NCBI GenBank assembly: GCA_023150895.1
Contig: JAKLJY010000028.1
Span: 1-64,000 of the forward strand
Source: Myxococcota bacterium
Lineage (GTDB): Bacteria > Myxococcota_A > Bradymonadia > UBA7976 > UBA1532
Direction of reading: 5' to 3'
Length of the DNA: 64,000 nucleotides
The translations under genes and the position numbers were made by a program. This document shows, one piece after another, positions 16,901 through 25,656 of this stretch; the stretch's first letter is position 1, and each line of letters opens with the position of its first letter. The notes under the pieces were generated by a model, which worked only from the letters and a program-made list of their open reading frames with translations, did not search any database and was not told where the DNA came from.

Positions 16901-19815
16901 TAGGCGGCGTCGAGCAGACGGGCGCCACGCGAGGGCGTCTGCGTGTCCATCGCCTTGTATGCGGCGTCGGCTGCGACCGCGGCGTTCGTCATGCCGGACC
17001 ACCCCGCCGGGAAACCCGCCGCCGACCCCTGCCGGAAGACGAGCGTCGGAGCCGGCGTGACGGCATCCCCCGCCCCGGCGACGTTCTCGACGCGGACGTA
17101 GGCCGCGGGCGCCTTCCAGAACGGGACGAGGACTTTGCCTTCGAGGCCGAACCAGCCGACCGAGGTGTTGAACGGAACGCCCCCGAGCGTCACCCCCGAC
17201 GGCTTGAAGTCCGCCAGGAAGCCGCGCTTGTCGCTGCTGACCCGGTCGAGCTCGTTCTGCGTCTTGCCGGTGATGCTGACGCCCGCCGGCTCGCCGTTGT
17301 TGTACCACTGCGTCTTGAGTTCGAGAGCTTCGCGCAGCGCGGCGACGGTGGCCTCGCCGCCCGTCTCGAGGACGCGATCCCCGTCGTCGCAGAGGCCGGC
17401 ACCGGCCGGGGGCACGAACCCGATGGAGCGCAGGTCGTAGGGCGCCTTCCAGGCGACGAGGCGTTTGCGGCGGCTCTCGTCGGCGTCGAGCAGACCGCCG
17501 CCGAGGTCACCCGAGCAGAGGATCTGCAGGGACTCGAAGCCGGTGGAGAAGCCCGCACGACCGGGCAGCGACACGCGGCCGTCCACCCAGCTCACCGTGT
17601 CCATCGCGTTGGCGACCATGCGGAACGCGAAGCGGTCGAAGGACATGTCGTAGCCGTAGACCTGCGGCTGCGGGAGCGAGGCGCCCGTCGTCGTCGTGTT
17701 GAAGACGCCGGTGACACCGCCGGGGCGGACGACGAGTTTCGTACCGACGTTGGCCTCGATCTCGCCGAACGTCGGCGGGGTCCCCCCGGCGCCGGCCGGC
17801 CCGCCGAAGGCGATGCGGGTGCGGGTGCCCTCGAGCGAGCTCCCGAAGCCGATCATCGGCTGCCCGAGCACGCTGCGCAGTGTCTGCGGGCCGACGGTGA
17901 GACCGGCGAAGAAGCCGTTGCCGCGCTTGGCCTGGTAGGAACCGTTGAGATGCACGTTCGAGACGTAGTACGCGCCGGCTTCGTGCTCGACGTTGAAGGC
18001 CCCGAGCAAGTAGTCGGCGGCCGTGCGCCCGGCAGCCTCGGTGCCCACGAGGTAGTGGCCGGGGACGATGACGACACCCGTCTGACCCGGTTCGTTCTCG
18101 CCGATGCGCTCGAAGACCGCCTTGGTCGCACCGCCGTCGCTGACCGCCGGCCCCCACATCGCGTTCGACAGGTCGCTGACCTTGATCGCCGCGTCGCCCG
18201 TGCTCGAGACACCCCAATCCGACTCGGGCATGAGGTTGTAGCCCCGCGACAGGCCGCCCGTGGAGCCGCACTCGGGGCAGGCTGCGTTGAGCGTGAACGC
18301 GACCGGCCGAAGGCTGCCCGGTGCGAACCCGCTGCGCGTGGACGAGATGCGCCCGTTCGTCACCGACGCCTCGAAGCCGCTGAAGCGCGTGCTCACCACG
18401 GGGAAGTGGGTCGTCGCCGTCGCCCCGCCGAACGGGAGGGGCGCGGACAGCGACGCGCCGCTCGGGGTGATCGACAGCACCTGTGCGATGAACGCCGGGG
18501 CCGCCCAGAACCGATTGTCGTTGCTGCGCGGCGGCTTCGAGGCACGCAGATCGAGCTCACCGAAGGGCTGATTGTGGTTGTAGTGCGTACCGGCGGCGTC
18601 GGCGAGCAAGCCGCCGGAGTCGAGCGTCCAGTGGCCCGCCCGGATGGAGAACGGAATGCCTCGGATGTGCAGGTAGCGCCGCTCATCGATACCGAACGAG
18701 ACCAGGCCGAGATCCGTCAGGACCGCCTGGTCGGCCCGTGGGAAGTAGACGTACGGATAGCCGTAGGGCTCGGGTCGCTCGAAGGGCAACACCCGTTCAT
18801 CGATGTAGTGGAGGCTGTGGCCAGCCGGCAGCGGCACCCGCGCATCACCCGGGACGATGCCCACGGCGTCGAGGTGGAACCCCACGGTGACGGGCACGCC
18901 GCCCAGCGTCCCGTCGACCTCCTGCCGGGCGCTGCCGCCGCTCTGCACCGCGAGGTCGTAAGCGAGCCCCGAGGCGGCCAGCGACAGCGATGCGCAGGTC
19001 GGGGCGACCATCGTCATGTCGAGCGGGTCGAATGACCCGTCGGCGGCCGGCGTCAGGCGGACCGTGCTGCCCGTGATCTCCACCGGGGCCGCCCCCGCCG
19101 GGCACGGCCCCGTGACGTGGTCGGCGAGGAGCGTCGTCGCCGGGGTCGTGACCCCGCCGAACTTCACGACACCCGAGTACGGGACGATGCGGTCGTAGGG
19201 GGCGGGGGGCGTGAACACCCCGACGTTGTCCGAGGTCTCGTAGTCCGGGGCGGCGGCATTGCTGTCTTCCCAGACGTCGCCGGCCGGATTCTCGGCCGAG
19301 ACCGGGTCGACGACGAATTCGATCTCCCAGGTCGTCGGTGCGCCGAGCGTGTCCACCGCCCACTGCCGCACGGCATCCGAGTTGAACTCGTACGGCGCGA
19401 AGCCGTAGGTCCACCCGTCCGTGGTGCAGACGATCTCCTCGAGCGGGATCGTGCCCGAGCCGACCGAGACGCGCTGTCCGGGGTCGAAGAACCAGCCCCA
19501 TCCGAGATTCTGCCAGTAACCCGGCTGCACCAGTTCGATGCGATAGGGCACCGGCTCGTGCGGGCCCCACACGTTGAAGCCGCACTGCTTCGCGACGGAA
19601 TAGGCCAACCATCCCGTTCGGTTCTGACCGGGCAGGAGCTGGTCGTAATCGGCCGGCAGCCACCCGAACAGGTCCTGAACGATGAGGTTGGACGGCCGCT
19701 CGATCAGGTCCGGCGGCAGGATGATCTGAGCGGCGGCGGTCGACGCGGCGAGCCCGGTGGGGAGCGCGGCGGCGAGGGCGAGCGGAGTGAGCAGTGAACG
19801 GCGTCGATGCGACAT
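13981..19815 (-). CDS. Giant exported protein with a long helical middle region
   Basis: 1944 aa from ATG 19815, with a GGGGGA site upstream and a signal peptide ending STAAAQ. Three zones can be seen. Residues 1 to about 1050 are beta-rich, with many aromatic and Gly residues. About 1060-1680 is almost entirely amphipathic helix with heptad-like Ala/Leu/Val spacing, frequent breaks at Pro or Gly and little aromatic content. About 1690-1944 returns to Gly/aromatic beta strands with several Cys (for example FGFDCNPETW). No known domain is recognised. The layout, two beta regions joined by a long helical stalk, would suit a structural surface protein or a lipid-binding protein. It is the first gene of the operon. 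Confidence 0.8.
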   Translation of the reverse strand: MSHRRRSLLTPLALAAALPTGLAASTAAAQIILPPDLIERPSNLIVQDLFGWLPADYDQLLPGQNRTGWLAYSVAKQCGFNVWGPHEPVPYRIELVQPGYWQNLGWGWFFDPGQRVSVGSGTIPLEEIVCTTDGWTYGFAPYEFNSDAVRQWAVDTLGAPTTWEIEFVVDPVSAENPAGDVWEDSNAAAPDYETSDNVGVFTPPAPYDRIVPYSGVVKFGGVTTPATTLLADHVTGPCPAGAAPVEITGSTVRLTPAADGSFDPLDMTMVAPTCASLSLAASGLAYDLAVQSGGSARQEVDGTLGGVPVTVGFHLDAVGIVPGDARVPLPAGHSLHYIDERVLPFERPEPYGYPYVYFPRADQAVLTDLGLVSFGIDERRYLHIRGIPFSIRAGHWTLDSGGLLADAAGTHYNHNQPFGELDLRASKPPRSNDNRFWAAPAFIAQVLSITPSGASLSAPLPFGGATATTHFPVVSTRFSGFEASVTNGRISSTRSGFAPGSLRPVAFTLNAACPECGSTGGLSRGYNLMPESDWGVSSTGDAAIKVSDLSNAMWGPAVSDGGATKAVFERIGENEPGQTGVVIVPGHYLVGTEAAGRTAADYLLGAFNVEHEAGAYYVSNVHLNGSYQAKRGNGFFAGLTVGPQTLRSVLGQPMIGFGSSLEGTRTRIAFGGPAGAGGTPPTFGEIEANVGTKLVVRPGGVTGVFNTTTTGASLPQPQVYGYDMSFDRFAFRMVANAMDTVSWVDGRVSLPGRAGFSTGFESLQILCSGDLGGGLLDADESRRKRLVAWKAPYDLRSIGFVPPAGAGLCDDGDRVLETGGEATVAALREALELKTQWYNNGEPAGVSITGKTQNELDRVSSDKRGFLADFKPSGVTLGGVPFNTSVGWFGLEGKVLVPFWKAPAAYVRVENVAGAGDAVTPAPTLVFRQGSAAGFPAGWSGMTNAAVAADAAYKAMDTQTPSRGARLLDAAYQWGGTGFGFDLPIVWNEARKADEQAGFTGRDIKKNLMILDAKAGVQYVTPEKTRINFGASADFEKLKGAQISLNIDLSDPKSVADVESFLKIPNHELSNWIKTIREPATSLLKAVGIGTDGFVKAQLRKFLESETIAGLNVKALFDDLAAKLSAAQALPAKVVKGVFGQIRGAVDQALGALTAPLDQAARDAYRALPGLAGDALVAFRAGDSTVDAGTREALTAVQGALKKVQAGVNGVAGTAGKGLDAVQGVLVTAKSTLATIKTEANNALTAVLAVIDQVLGIIDPARPGSIANNPIFDCREQADAALSKAANPLLAALKTIQDFASTIATALTNNTIGKIAIGVASFIGIDTKPIEQAQQTIGAAAKKVADIVTKARTDVRGLLCGAGGGLTGVVGKAVTFIKQIETPLFDLKAKLNTVFDTLEAKLNDAVAALKAVGTTVQTLATQLNAVVAVADAALVEEADGIADAEQHLLTALGLPEDATRADAENKVREMMNDAAALLGPGGWCQTVAGDPTRCQDGGRTIVTELSDAVREPAHLLITYAETTISAELDSIVKKVPFPTGDEMRTYVINLIMNSPVVEEMEKIFHENYVLVTSKLNELAGQAFDHINNFIKTAVQKLVAQLNEALKAATSAITNNIPVKAAKIDGYATIAGNELERMHVQADFTMNEKKKDSESKFGAALDIVSWSQNGKASCLPPGATASSVVDATISAYGIPLAVGPGDLSARKIYLGFTLYGASPVGFAGGLITDGALKFKAFTLRDIQFHCGAGYFEPSPPPAPGVGWGYLGAKANAQFEGTDVVAAFLVGKVCNDEILRDLDPEVANFVPLPDGKFEGAYVRGSASIPIWNVGCFLTVGAGADVGVWVLGGSEGAAVGGLVGGSVYGKAICLVSLRGGVRLLGNYYAGNFKFQGTGYGVGGFGFDCNPETWTTVARSRDDDWCATGDAQFTATYDNGFNLGSPEVSGIH

Positions 19816-19880
19816 CGGGTGTCCCCCAGGGGCGTCGGCCCGCCATGGAAGACGCGGGCAGGGGCGCAATTTCCCGGGGG

Positions 19881-19905
19881 AACGTCAAAACGACAATGCC
19901 GTTCC
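19881..19905 (-). promoter_or_regulatory. Possible ECF sigma promoter for the giant-protein operon
   Basis: Read on the minus strand, GGAAC (19905-19901) is followed by 16 nt and CGTT (19884-19881). This matches the -35/-10 pattern typical of many ECF sigma factors. It would leave a leader of roughly 60 nt before ATG 19815. The sequence match is direct; promoter activity is inferred, and one such match in a 168-nt gap can occur by chance. Confidence 0.3.
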
Positions 19906-19983
19906 GGCAGAGCGATGGGAAGCGCGGACTCAGGACGTTTCCCGATGGGGATACGCAATCCGCAGGGTAGCCCCAGACTCGAA

Positions 19984-22900
19984 TCAGGGCGCCGCGTAGC
20001 GCTGAACGCCGAACCAGCCCATCGGCGCGAAGACCGTCTCGTCGTGCACCACGATGCGGCCGAGGTAGCCGAGCGTGCGGGCCGCGAAGTCGATCTGCGG
20101 TCGGGCCGCGTCGGTGACGTCGAGGCTCAGGAGGCCGTAGGGCCCCGTGCTCGCCAGCCACGCCTGGTCGCCGTCGATGTCGAGCAGGTCGAAGTGGTAG
20201 CCCTGCAGGTTGGCGTTGGTCTGGGCGGCGAGCAGCCCCTCGGCGTCGAAGTCGAGGCGGCCGAGGGCGGTGTAGGGCTGGCGGCTCGCGACGGAGTCGC
20301 CCCGCACGCCCCACCAGGGATACTTGTGCGCGGCCGTCCAGACGGTCAGGCCCGCACCACCGGCCCCGGGCCGGAAGGCGGCGCGGTCGATCTGATCGGG
20401 CACCGGGACGACGGTGATGAGCTCGGCCGTGTCGTCGCCGACGACGCGCAGGACGTTCAGGCTGTTGCGCCGCCGCCCGAAGTCGTCCCACTGGAAGTCG
20501 ACGGTGAAGAGGAGCTGCCCGTCCTCGCTGACGTCGACGAGGTAACCGGGGATGTTGATCGAGGGCAGCGCCCGCGGGTTGTCTGGGTTGCTCACGTCGA
20601 TGCGGTCGGCGTAGCTGCGGACGTGGTAGAGCAACTGCTCGCCGGCCTCGGTCGTCGCCTGTTCGACGTGGGAGCTGAACATCACGTCGCCGTGGGTGAT
20701 CTTGTTCACGAACGGGTACTCGTTCATGGGCACCGAACCGTCCGCGATGCGCGGCTGATCCACGTCGCGCAGGTCGAGGAGCTTCAGCGCGCTGTCGAAG
20801 TCGCGCCGGCCGCTCGGCGTCTCGATCACCCGGCGATAGGTGATGGGCAGCAGGTTGTCGTTGATCGCCAGTCCCGCGTTCGGGCTCCAGTAGCGGGCGT
20901 AGAAGCTCAGACCCTGGTTGTAGATGTAGTCGAAGTCCGTGGCGATGTGCAGGTGGCCGCGCAGCCGGGGCGCGCGCGGATCGCTCAGGTCGACGTTGCG
21001 GATGCTCTGGTGCCACTCGCCGTTGGCGTCGGGCTCGTAACCGAGCAGGTGCAGCACGTCCCCCTCGCGGAAGACGTTGGGGGGCGAGGTGAAGGGCAGC
21101 TCGAGCGTCGCGACGGCCGGGGCGTTGTCCTCGCCGCCGAACGGTCGCACCTCGACCGTCAGGGCGCCGGAATAGATGTCGCCGACGATCTGCACCTGCA
21201 GGCCCTGCACGTCGAACACATCGTGGACCTGGTGCACGAGGTTCATGCGGTCCTCGACCCGCGGCATGGCCCGGTTCGTCGCGTCGATGCTGACGAGCGA
21301 CAGATCGCCGACCGCCACGAGGCGCTCGCCCACCGGGAAGGCCCGTCGCACACCCCCGTAGGTCTCCACGCGCCCGCGCTCCTCCAGATCGGCGGCCTGC
21401 CAGTCGACGATGGTCAGCCCGTCGAAGTTCCGGTTGCGGTTGGGGACCCAGTAGCTCAGCGGCACGAGAATCAGACCCTGGTCCTCGAACGTCTTGAAGG
21501 CCTTGTAGTCACCCTCGGCCTCGCTCGAGCTGTAGCCCTCGCCCAGGAGTTCCTCATCGAGCAGACGCGGGGCGCCGAGATTCGAGACGTCGAAGAGGCC
21601 GATGGAGGCCTTGTAGTCACGCCCGTTGCGGTTCTCGGGCATGTGACGCCCCATGGCCAGCATCCGGTCGCCGTGCATCTCCAGATGAGAGATCGCCTGG
21701 TCGATTTCGATCACCGCCGGCCGCGCGGGGTGCAGCGGATCCGACAGATCCAGCGTGTGCAGCTCCTCGACGGTCCACTCCCCGCCGCGCCAGCGCGACG
21801 TCGCCGCGAAGGCCCGCTCGCCGTCGAACCGGGTCGCCGCGAGGCCGCTGTTGGTCACGCCGTCGAGGTCCAGCGACGCGTCGATCTCGAGGTCGTCCGG
21901 GGCGTCCGTCGCGACGACGTGCAGCGTGATGTTCTCGTCGGACTGCCAGCGCTGCGAGAGCACGCGGAAATGCCCGTCGAACCAGTCCATCTTGAACTTG
22001 TCGGGGATCTGACCGGGGATGTAGACCTTGCCGCGCTCGCGCAGGTCGCCACCGGGCTCGCTGATGTCCACGTAGGTGACCAGCGTCTCCTGCTCGTGGT
22101 TCGGATCGGTCAGATAGAAGTTGGGGTCCCATGCGGCCACGAAGATGGCGTGGTGCGCGACGTGAATGAGGGTGCTCTGCCCCTGGAACGTCACCCGGTC
22201 GATTTCACGAATCGCCTGCGGATCGGCGACGTTCAGCGAGACGATCCAGGTGCGGTCTTCCCAGTCGGCCGTGTTGTAGCGCCAGTAGTCGGGCCGGCGA
22301 TGACTCACGGCGTACAGCACGTCGCCGACCATCCGGGTGTCGGTCACCTCGCCGTCCACGGGCAGGCTGCCGAGGGGCACGGGGCGCGCTGGGACGGACA
22401 CGTCCGCGATGAGCACCTGACTGCCGTGGAACCCCTGCGGATCGGCCTCGCGGTCGTATTGCCAGTATTCGAAGTAGTCGCTCATCACGATGTAGGCGCG
22501 GCCCTCGCGCACGTACATCTCGACCGGCATCGCCTGGAAGGGCAGGCGGCCGACGACGCGCAGGTCGCTGGTGTCCGAGACGTCGATGATGACGAGGCCA
22601 CGCCAGCGATTGAGCACATAGAGCAGGTCGCCCTCGAGCTTGTAGACGTCCGCTTCGACGATCTCCCGCGCCGGATCGGGCACGGCCTCCGGCTCGGGTG
22701 CGGGCACGCCGGCGCCCGGATCTGCCGCCCCGGCGCCCTCGTCCGCCGCGCCCCCCGCGAAGTCGCCGTCGGCTTCCGGTGAGAGCTCGCCGCGCCCGTT
22801 GGCCCCGATGGACTGACCCGTCCCGAGCGAGAGCTGTTCGTTCTCGTTGGCCGTCAGAAACGAGGTTGCGCCCGGCTGCGGGAAGATCGCGGGATCGAGC

Positions 22901-23091
22901 GCGGGCGTGCCGGCCGGCGAAGCGGGCGGGGTCGAGGGACCCGACGGCAATGCATTGGGGCCCGTGCCATCTGCGGGGGGCGACGCGGGCGGCTCGCCTT
23001 CGCAGGCGGCGAGACCGAGGGGGAGGGCAAACGCGGACAGGAGTCCGACGGAGCGGCGACAAATGCCGAGTCGATAGCGGGCAGAAGACAT
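19984..23091 (-). CDS. Beta-propeller domain lipoprotein
   Basis: 1035 aa from ATG 23091, preceded by AAAGGA. The signal peptide ends in a lipobox, GLAAC with Cys29, followed by a Pro/Ala/Gly linker to about residue 150. The rest is built of repeated blades containing phrases such as VIDVSDTSDLRVVGRLP, TYVDISEPGG and LDLSDPLHP. These match the secreted beta-propeller family (Pfam Beta_propel) and LVIVD-type repeats. A membrane-anchored binding or scaffold protein is likely; the ligand is unknown. It is transcribed divergently from the TonB operon and lies 168 nt upstream of the giant-protein operon. Confidence 0.82.
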   Translation of the reverse strand: MSSARYRLGICRRSVGLLSAFALPLGLAACEGEPPASPPADGTGPNALPSGPSTPPASPAGTPALDPAIFPQPGATSFLTANENEQLSLGTGQSIGANGRGELSPEADGDFAGGAADEGAGAADPGAGVPAPEPEAVPDPAREIVEADVYKLEGDLLYVLNRWRGLVIIDVSDTSDLRVVGRLPFQAMPVEMYVREGRAYIVMSDYFEYWQYDREADPQGFHGSQVLIADVSVPARPVPLGSLPVDGEVTDTRMVGDVLYAVSHRRPDYWRYNTADWEDRTWIVSLNVADPQAIREIDRVTFQGQSTLIHVAHHAIFVAAWDPNFYLTDPNHEQETLVTYVDISEPGGDLRERGKVYIPGQIPDKFKMDWFDGHFRVLSQRWQSDENITLHVVATDAPDDLEIDASLDLDGVTNSGLAATRFDGERAFAATSRWRGGEWTVEELHTLDLSDPLHPARPAVIEIDQAISHLEMHGDRMLAMGRHMPENRNGRDYKASIGLFDVSNLGAPRLLDEELLGEGYSSSEAEGDYKAFKTFEDQGLILVPLSYWVPNRNRNFDGLTIVDWQAADLEERGRVETYGGVRRAFPVGERLVAVGDLSLVSIDATNRAMPRVEDRMNLVHQVHDVFDVQGLQVQIVGDIYSGALTVEVRPFGGEDNAPAVATLELPFTSPPNVFREGDVLHLLGYEPDANGEWHQSIRNVDLSDPRAPRLRGHLHIATDFDYIYNQGLSFYARYWSPNAGLAINDNLLPITYRRVIETPSGRRDFDSALKLLDLRDVDQPRIADGSVPMNEYPFVNKITHGDVMFSSHVEQATTEAGEQLLYHVRSYADRIDVSNPDNPRALPSINIPGYLVDVSEDGQLLFTVDFQWDDFGRRRNSLNVLRVVGDDTAELITVVPVPDQIDRAAFRPGAGGAGLTVWTAAHKYPWWGVRGDSVASRQPYTALGRLDFDAEGLLAAQTNANLQGYHFDLLDIDGDQAWLASTGPYGLLSLDVTDAARPQIDFAARTLGYLGRIVVHDETVFAPMGWFGVQRYAAP

Positions 23092-23344
23092 GACGCGTCC
23101 TTTCCCCGGCGGCGTGCGGGGTCGTTCGAAGGTGCCGCCGTGGGGTTGCAACGCCCGGGCCAGCGCAGAGAACCGTTGTGCCGCAACACGATCGCGGTCG
23201 TCGCGTCGCCCGTTTCACGGATTTCCGACACCGCTGCCCTCGGATTTCCGGGTTGTCACAAAAGTGGCCGAGGCCGCCCCGAAGATGTCACCCGCTCGTT
23301 CGCCCGAAGTCGCAGCCCCTCGTCAGCATGGCGGCCACTTCATC
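23092..23344. other. Divergent intergenic region
   Basis: 253 nt between the starts of the propeller lipoprotein (-) and tonB (+), so it must hold both promoters. I see no clear -35/-10 pair. A TTGTCAC at 23253-23259 resembles half of a Pho box, but no partner repeat lies 11 nt away. An in-frame ATG at 23285 would extend TonB by 20 residues. Confidence 0.4.
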
Positions 23345-24094
23345 ATGTTCGACGCCTTTGAACAGACCTCCCGGCGAAAACACCCGGCCCGCACGCTGGC
23401 GGTCACGGTGCTGTCCCTCGGCGTCTATGGGACGCTCGGATTCCTCGCGCTGTCCGCCGGACGCGCGGCGCTCGAGGACGAGACCGAGGTCGAAACCGAG
23501 ATTCACTTCGAGCCGCCCGCCCCGGCCACCGCAGCCCCGCCCCCCCCGCCGACGGCCGCCCCTGCGCCCCCCCCGGCCGCGACCCCGCCACCGCCCGCCC
23601 CCCGGCGGGTGATCGCCGTGCCACGCACGATGCCGAAGGCGCCGCCGCCCGAAGCCGAGCCCGGACGCACGTCGGAGACCGCGCCGACCGGCGACGCCGT
23701 CATCGGGGGCCCGCCCGCTGCCGCCGCCCCTGCCCCTGCGGCGATCACGGCCACCGCGCCCCCGCCCGAGCCCGCGCCTCGCCCGCGCGCCGCCGCGCAC
23801 GCGCCCATCCAGATGACCGAGGGCGTCACGCCGCCCGAAGCCGCCCCGGACAACGCCCAGCCCGCCTACCCCGAGGAAGCCCGCGCCGCCGGCAAAGAGG
23901 GCGTCGTCGTGCTGAAGTTCGTGGTGACCGTCCGCGGCACCGTCGAGCAGATTCAGGTGTTGAAGGGCGAGCCCCCGTTCGTCGAGGCCGCCCTTGCCGC
24001 GGTGAAGACCTGGCGATTCACCCGGCCGGCGCTGCTCGAAGGTAGCCCGGTCTCCGTCTACCGCGTCGTCCCCCTGCGCTTCAAACTCAGGTAA
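23345..24094 (+). CDS. tonB: TonB energy transducer
   Basis: 249 aa from ATG 23345. One N-terminal membrane helix (about 17-38, after a basic start) is followed by an acidic patch and a long Pro/Ala-rich spacer (about 50-160) that spans the periplasm. The TonB C-terminal domain is complete: QPAYPEEARAAGKEG, then VVLKFVVTVRGTVEQIQVLKG, and a final VKTWRFTRPA. It links the ExbB/ExbD proton motor to outer-membrane receptors. It is the first gene of an operon with exbB, two exbD genes and a receptor, so it probably serves that receptor. ATG 23285 is an alternative start. Confidence 0.9.
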   Translation: MFDAFEQTSRRKHPARTLAVTVLSLGVYGTLGFLALSAGRAALEDETEVETEIHFEPPAPATAAPPPPPTAAPAPPPAATPPPPAPRRVIAVPRTMPKAPPPEAEPGRTSETAPTGDAVIGGPPAAAAPAPAAITATAPPPEPAPRPRAAAHAPIQMTEGVTPPEAAPDNAQPAYPEEARAAGKEGVVVLKFVVTVRGTVEQIQVLKGEPPFVEAALAAVKTWRFTRPALLEGSPVSVYRVVPLRFKLR

Positions 24095-24106
24095 GGAGCC
24101 CGAACC

Positions 24107-24781
24107 GTGTCATTCGATCTCGCGCACATCTTCTCTCAGATGGATGTGTTCTCGCTGTCCATCGTCGTCGTATTGCTCGTCATGGGCGTGGCGTCACTCG
24201 CCGTCTTCTTCGAGCGGTTGTGGGTCTACGTTCGGTCCGCCCAGCGATCACGCGAATACGCCGCGTCGGCGGCGGCGGTCGTCTCCCGCGGAGAGTGGCA
24301 GGCGCTGCGCACCGTTCCGGAGGAACACCGCACCACCCCGCTCGCCGATCTGTTGGCGACCGGGGTCGAGGGCTTCACCAAGGCCAAAGGGGTCGGCGGC
24401 ACGCACGAGGAGTCCATCCGGCACGCCAACGCCCAGGTGGTGCGGGCCCGCGAGCGCCTGAACGCCGAGCTCAACCGGGGCCTCGGGGTCCTCGCCTCCG
24501 TCGGGTCCGTCGCGCCGTTCGTGGGATTGCTCGGCACCGTGGTCGGCATCATCGCGGCGTTTCAAGGCATTGCCCGCGAGGGCTCGGGCGGGCTCGGCGC
24601 GGTCTCCGGCGGCATCGCCGAGGCCCTCGTCGTGACGGCGCTCGGCCTCGTCATCGCCATCCCCGCCGTGCTCGGCTTCAACTTCCTCAACGCTCGCCTC
24701 GACCGCCTTCTGCTCGCGCTCGATCAGGGCAGCGCCGAGCTCATCGACCATCTGGAAATTGCAGGGCGCCATGGCCGCTGA
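24107..24781 (+). CDS. exbB: ExbB/TolQ-family proton channel subunit
   Basis: 224 aa from GTG 24107 with AAGGAG 9 nt upstream. There are three membrane helices (about 15-37, 125-150 and 165-192). The MotA/TolQ/ExbB core is ASVGSVAPFVGLLGTVVGIIAAF followed by GGIAEALVVTALGLVIAIPAVLGFN. It forms the proton-conducting pentamer that drives TonB. Because tonB is directly upstream and no tolA, tolB or pal is near, ExbB fits better than TolQ. Confidence 0.9.
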   Translation: MSFDLAHIFSQMDVFSLSIVVVLLVMGVASLAVFFERLWVYVRSAQRSREYAASAAAVVSRGEWQALRTVPEEHRTTPLADLLATGVEGFTKAKGVGGTHEESIRHANAQVVRARERLNAELNRGLGVLASVGSVAPFVGLLGTVVGIIAAFQGIAREGSGGLGAVSGGIAEALVVTALGLVIAIPAVLGFNFLNARLDRLLLALDQGSAELIDHLEIAGRHGR

Positions 24782-25196
24782 ACGACGCCGGATCAAGCCC
24801 GAGATCAACGTCACCCCGCTGGTGGACGTCGTGCTCGTGCTGCTCATCATCTGCATGGTCATCACCCCGCAGATGGAGGGCCCCGCCGTCGACATGCCCG
24901 GGGCCGTGAACCCCGATCCGGAAGAGAAGAAGAAGCTCGACACGCTGACGCTGGTGCTCGAGGCCGACGGCGATGTGTTCCTCGGGACCGAGGCGCTGGC
25001 GCCGGGGGACGTGAAGACGCGCCTCGCCGCCGCCCATCAGGCGAAGCCCTCGGCACGGGTCGTCATCAAGGCCGACCGCGCCGCGCCCTTCGGCAAAGTG
25101 AAGGCGCTCTATGTCGTGTGTCGCGACCTCGGCCTCGGGGCCGTCTCTCTGAAGGTCGGCGATCCCGAACGCCGGCGAACGTCGCAGGGGAGCTGA
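24771..25196 (+). CDS. exbD: ExbD/TolR-family protein, first copy
   Basis: 141 aa. ATG 24771 overlaps the exbB stop by 11 nt. The N-terminal motif EINVTPLVDVVLVLLIICMVI carries the membrane helix with the Asp that takes part in proton transfer. A Pro-containing linker and the periplasmic ExbD fold follow (LTLVLEADGDVFLG to ARVVIKADRAAPFGKVKALYVVCRDLG). It works with ExbB and TonB. Confidence 0.9.
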   Translation: MAAERRRIKPEINVTPLVDVVLVLLIICMVITPQMEGPAVDMPGAVNPDPEEKKKLDTLTLVLEADGDVFLGTEALAPGDVKTRLAAAHQAKPSARVVIKADRAAPFGKVKALYVVCRDLGLGAVSLKVGDPERRRTSQGS

Positions 25197-25199
25197 GTC

Positions 25200-25625
25200 A
25201 TGGCCTTCGAGGTCGGCACCGGCGGCGCGCGCCGCATCAGACCCGTGATGAACGTGACGCCCCTGGTGGACGTCGTGCTGGTGCTCCTGATCATCTTCAT
25301 GGTCATCACACCGCTGCTCTCGAAACAGTTCGCCACGAACGTGCCGCTGCCCGACAAGAGCCAGACGCCGCCCCCCGAGAACACCGACGCCCCGCCGCCG
25401 GCCGTGCTGCGCGTCGTCTCGGGTGACGAAATCCGGCTCAACGATGCGGTGCTCGCCGACGCGGACTTCGAGCGTCGCATCGCCCGTGTCATGGCGGCGC
25501 AGGCGGAGCCTTTGCTCTTCTTCACCGCCGACGAGGACGTGCCCCACGGGCGCGTCGTGGAACTGATGGATCGCGCGCGGGGCAGCGGCGCGCGCCGGAT
25601 CGCCGTTCTGACCGAAACCCCTTGA
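25200..25625 (+). CDS. exbD: ExbD/TolR-family protein, second copy
   Basis: 141 aa, starting 3 nt after the first exbD. The helix motif is MNVTPLVDVVLVLLIIFMVI, with the same conserved Asp, and the periplasmic part is LRVVSGDEIRLND to PLLFFTADEDVPHGRVVELMDRARGSG. The two copies differ clearly in their periplasmic halves, so this is an old duplication, not a recent one. Paired ExbDs are known in several TonB operons and may give heteromeric motors. Confidence 0.9.
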   Translation: MAFEVGTGGARRIRPVMNVTPLVDVVLVLLIIFMVITPLLSKQFATNVPLPDKSQTPPPENTDAPPPAVLRVVSGDEIRLNDAVLADADFERRIARVMAAQAEPLLFFTADEDVPHGRVVELMDRARGSGARRIAVLTETP

Positions 25626-25656
25626 CCGCCCGGATGCACTGACCCGCGAGGTTCGC

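Noticed and set aside
13967-17308. Very long upstream extension of the 1196-aa exported protein
   Set aside because: The extension lies inside another gene in a different frame and is Arg/Gly/Pro low-complexity. A signal peptide starts at ATG 13966.
14902-19035. Open frame of 1377 codons on the plus strand, opposite the 1944-aa gene
   Set aside because: High GC leaves antisense frames open. The product is Arg/Asp/Val-rich without domain pattern or signal, while the minus strand has a signal peptide, ribosome site and tight operon spacing.
19807-22782. Open frame of 991 codons on the plus strand, opposite the propeller lipoprotein
   Set aside because: Antisense shadow; the minus strand has a lipobox and repeated propeller blades.
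23253-23259. Pho-box half site TTGTCAC upstream of tonB
   Set aside because: The second half 11 nt upstream matches the consensus at only one of seven positions, so no Pho control of the TonB operon is claimed.
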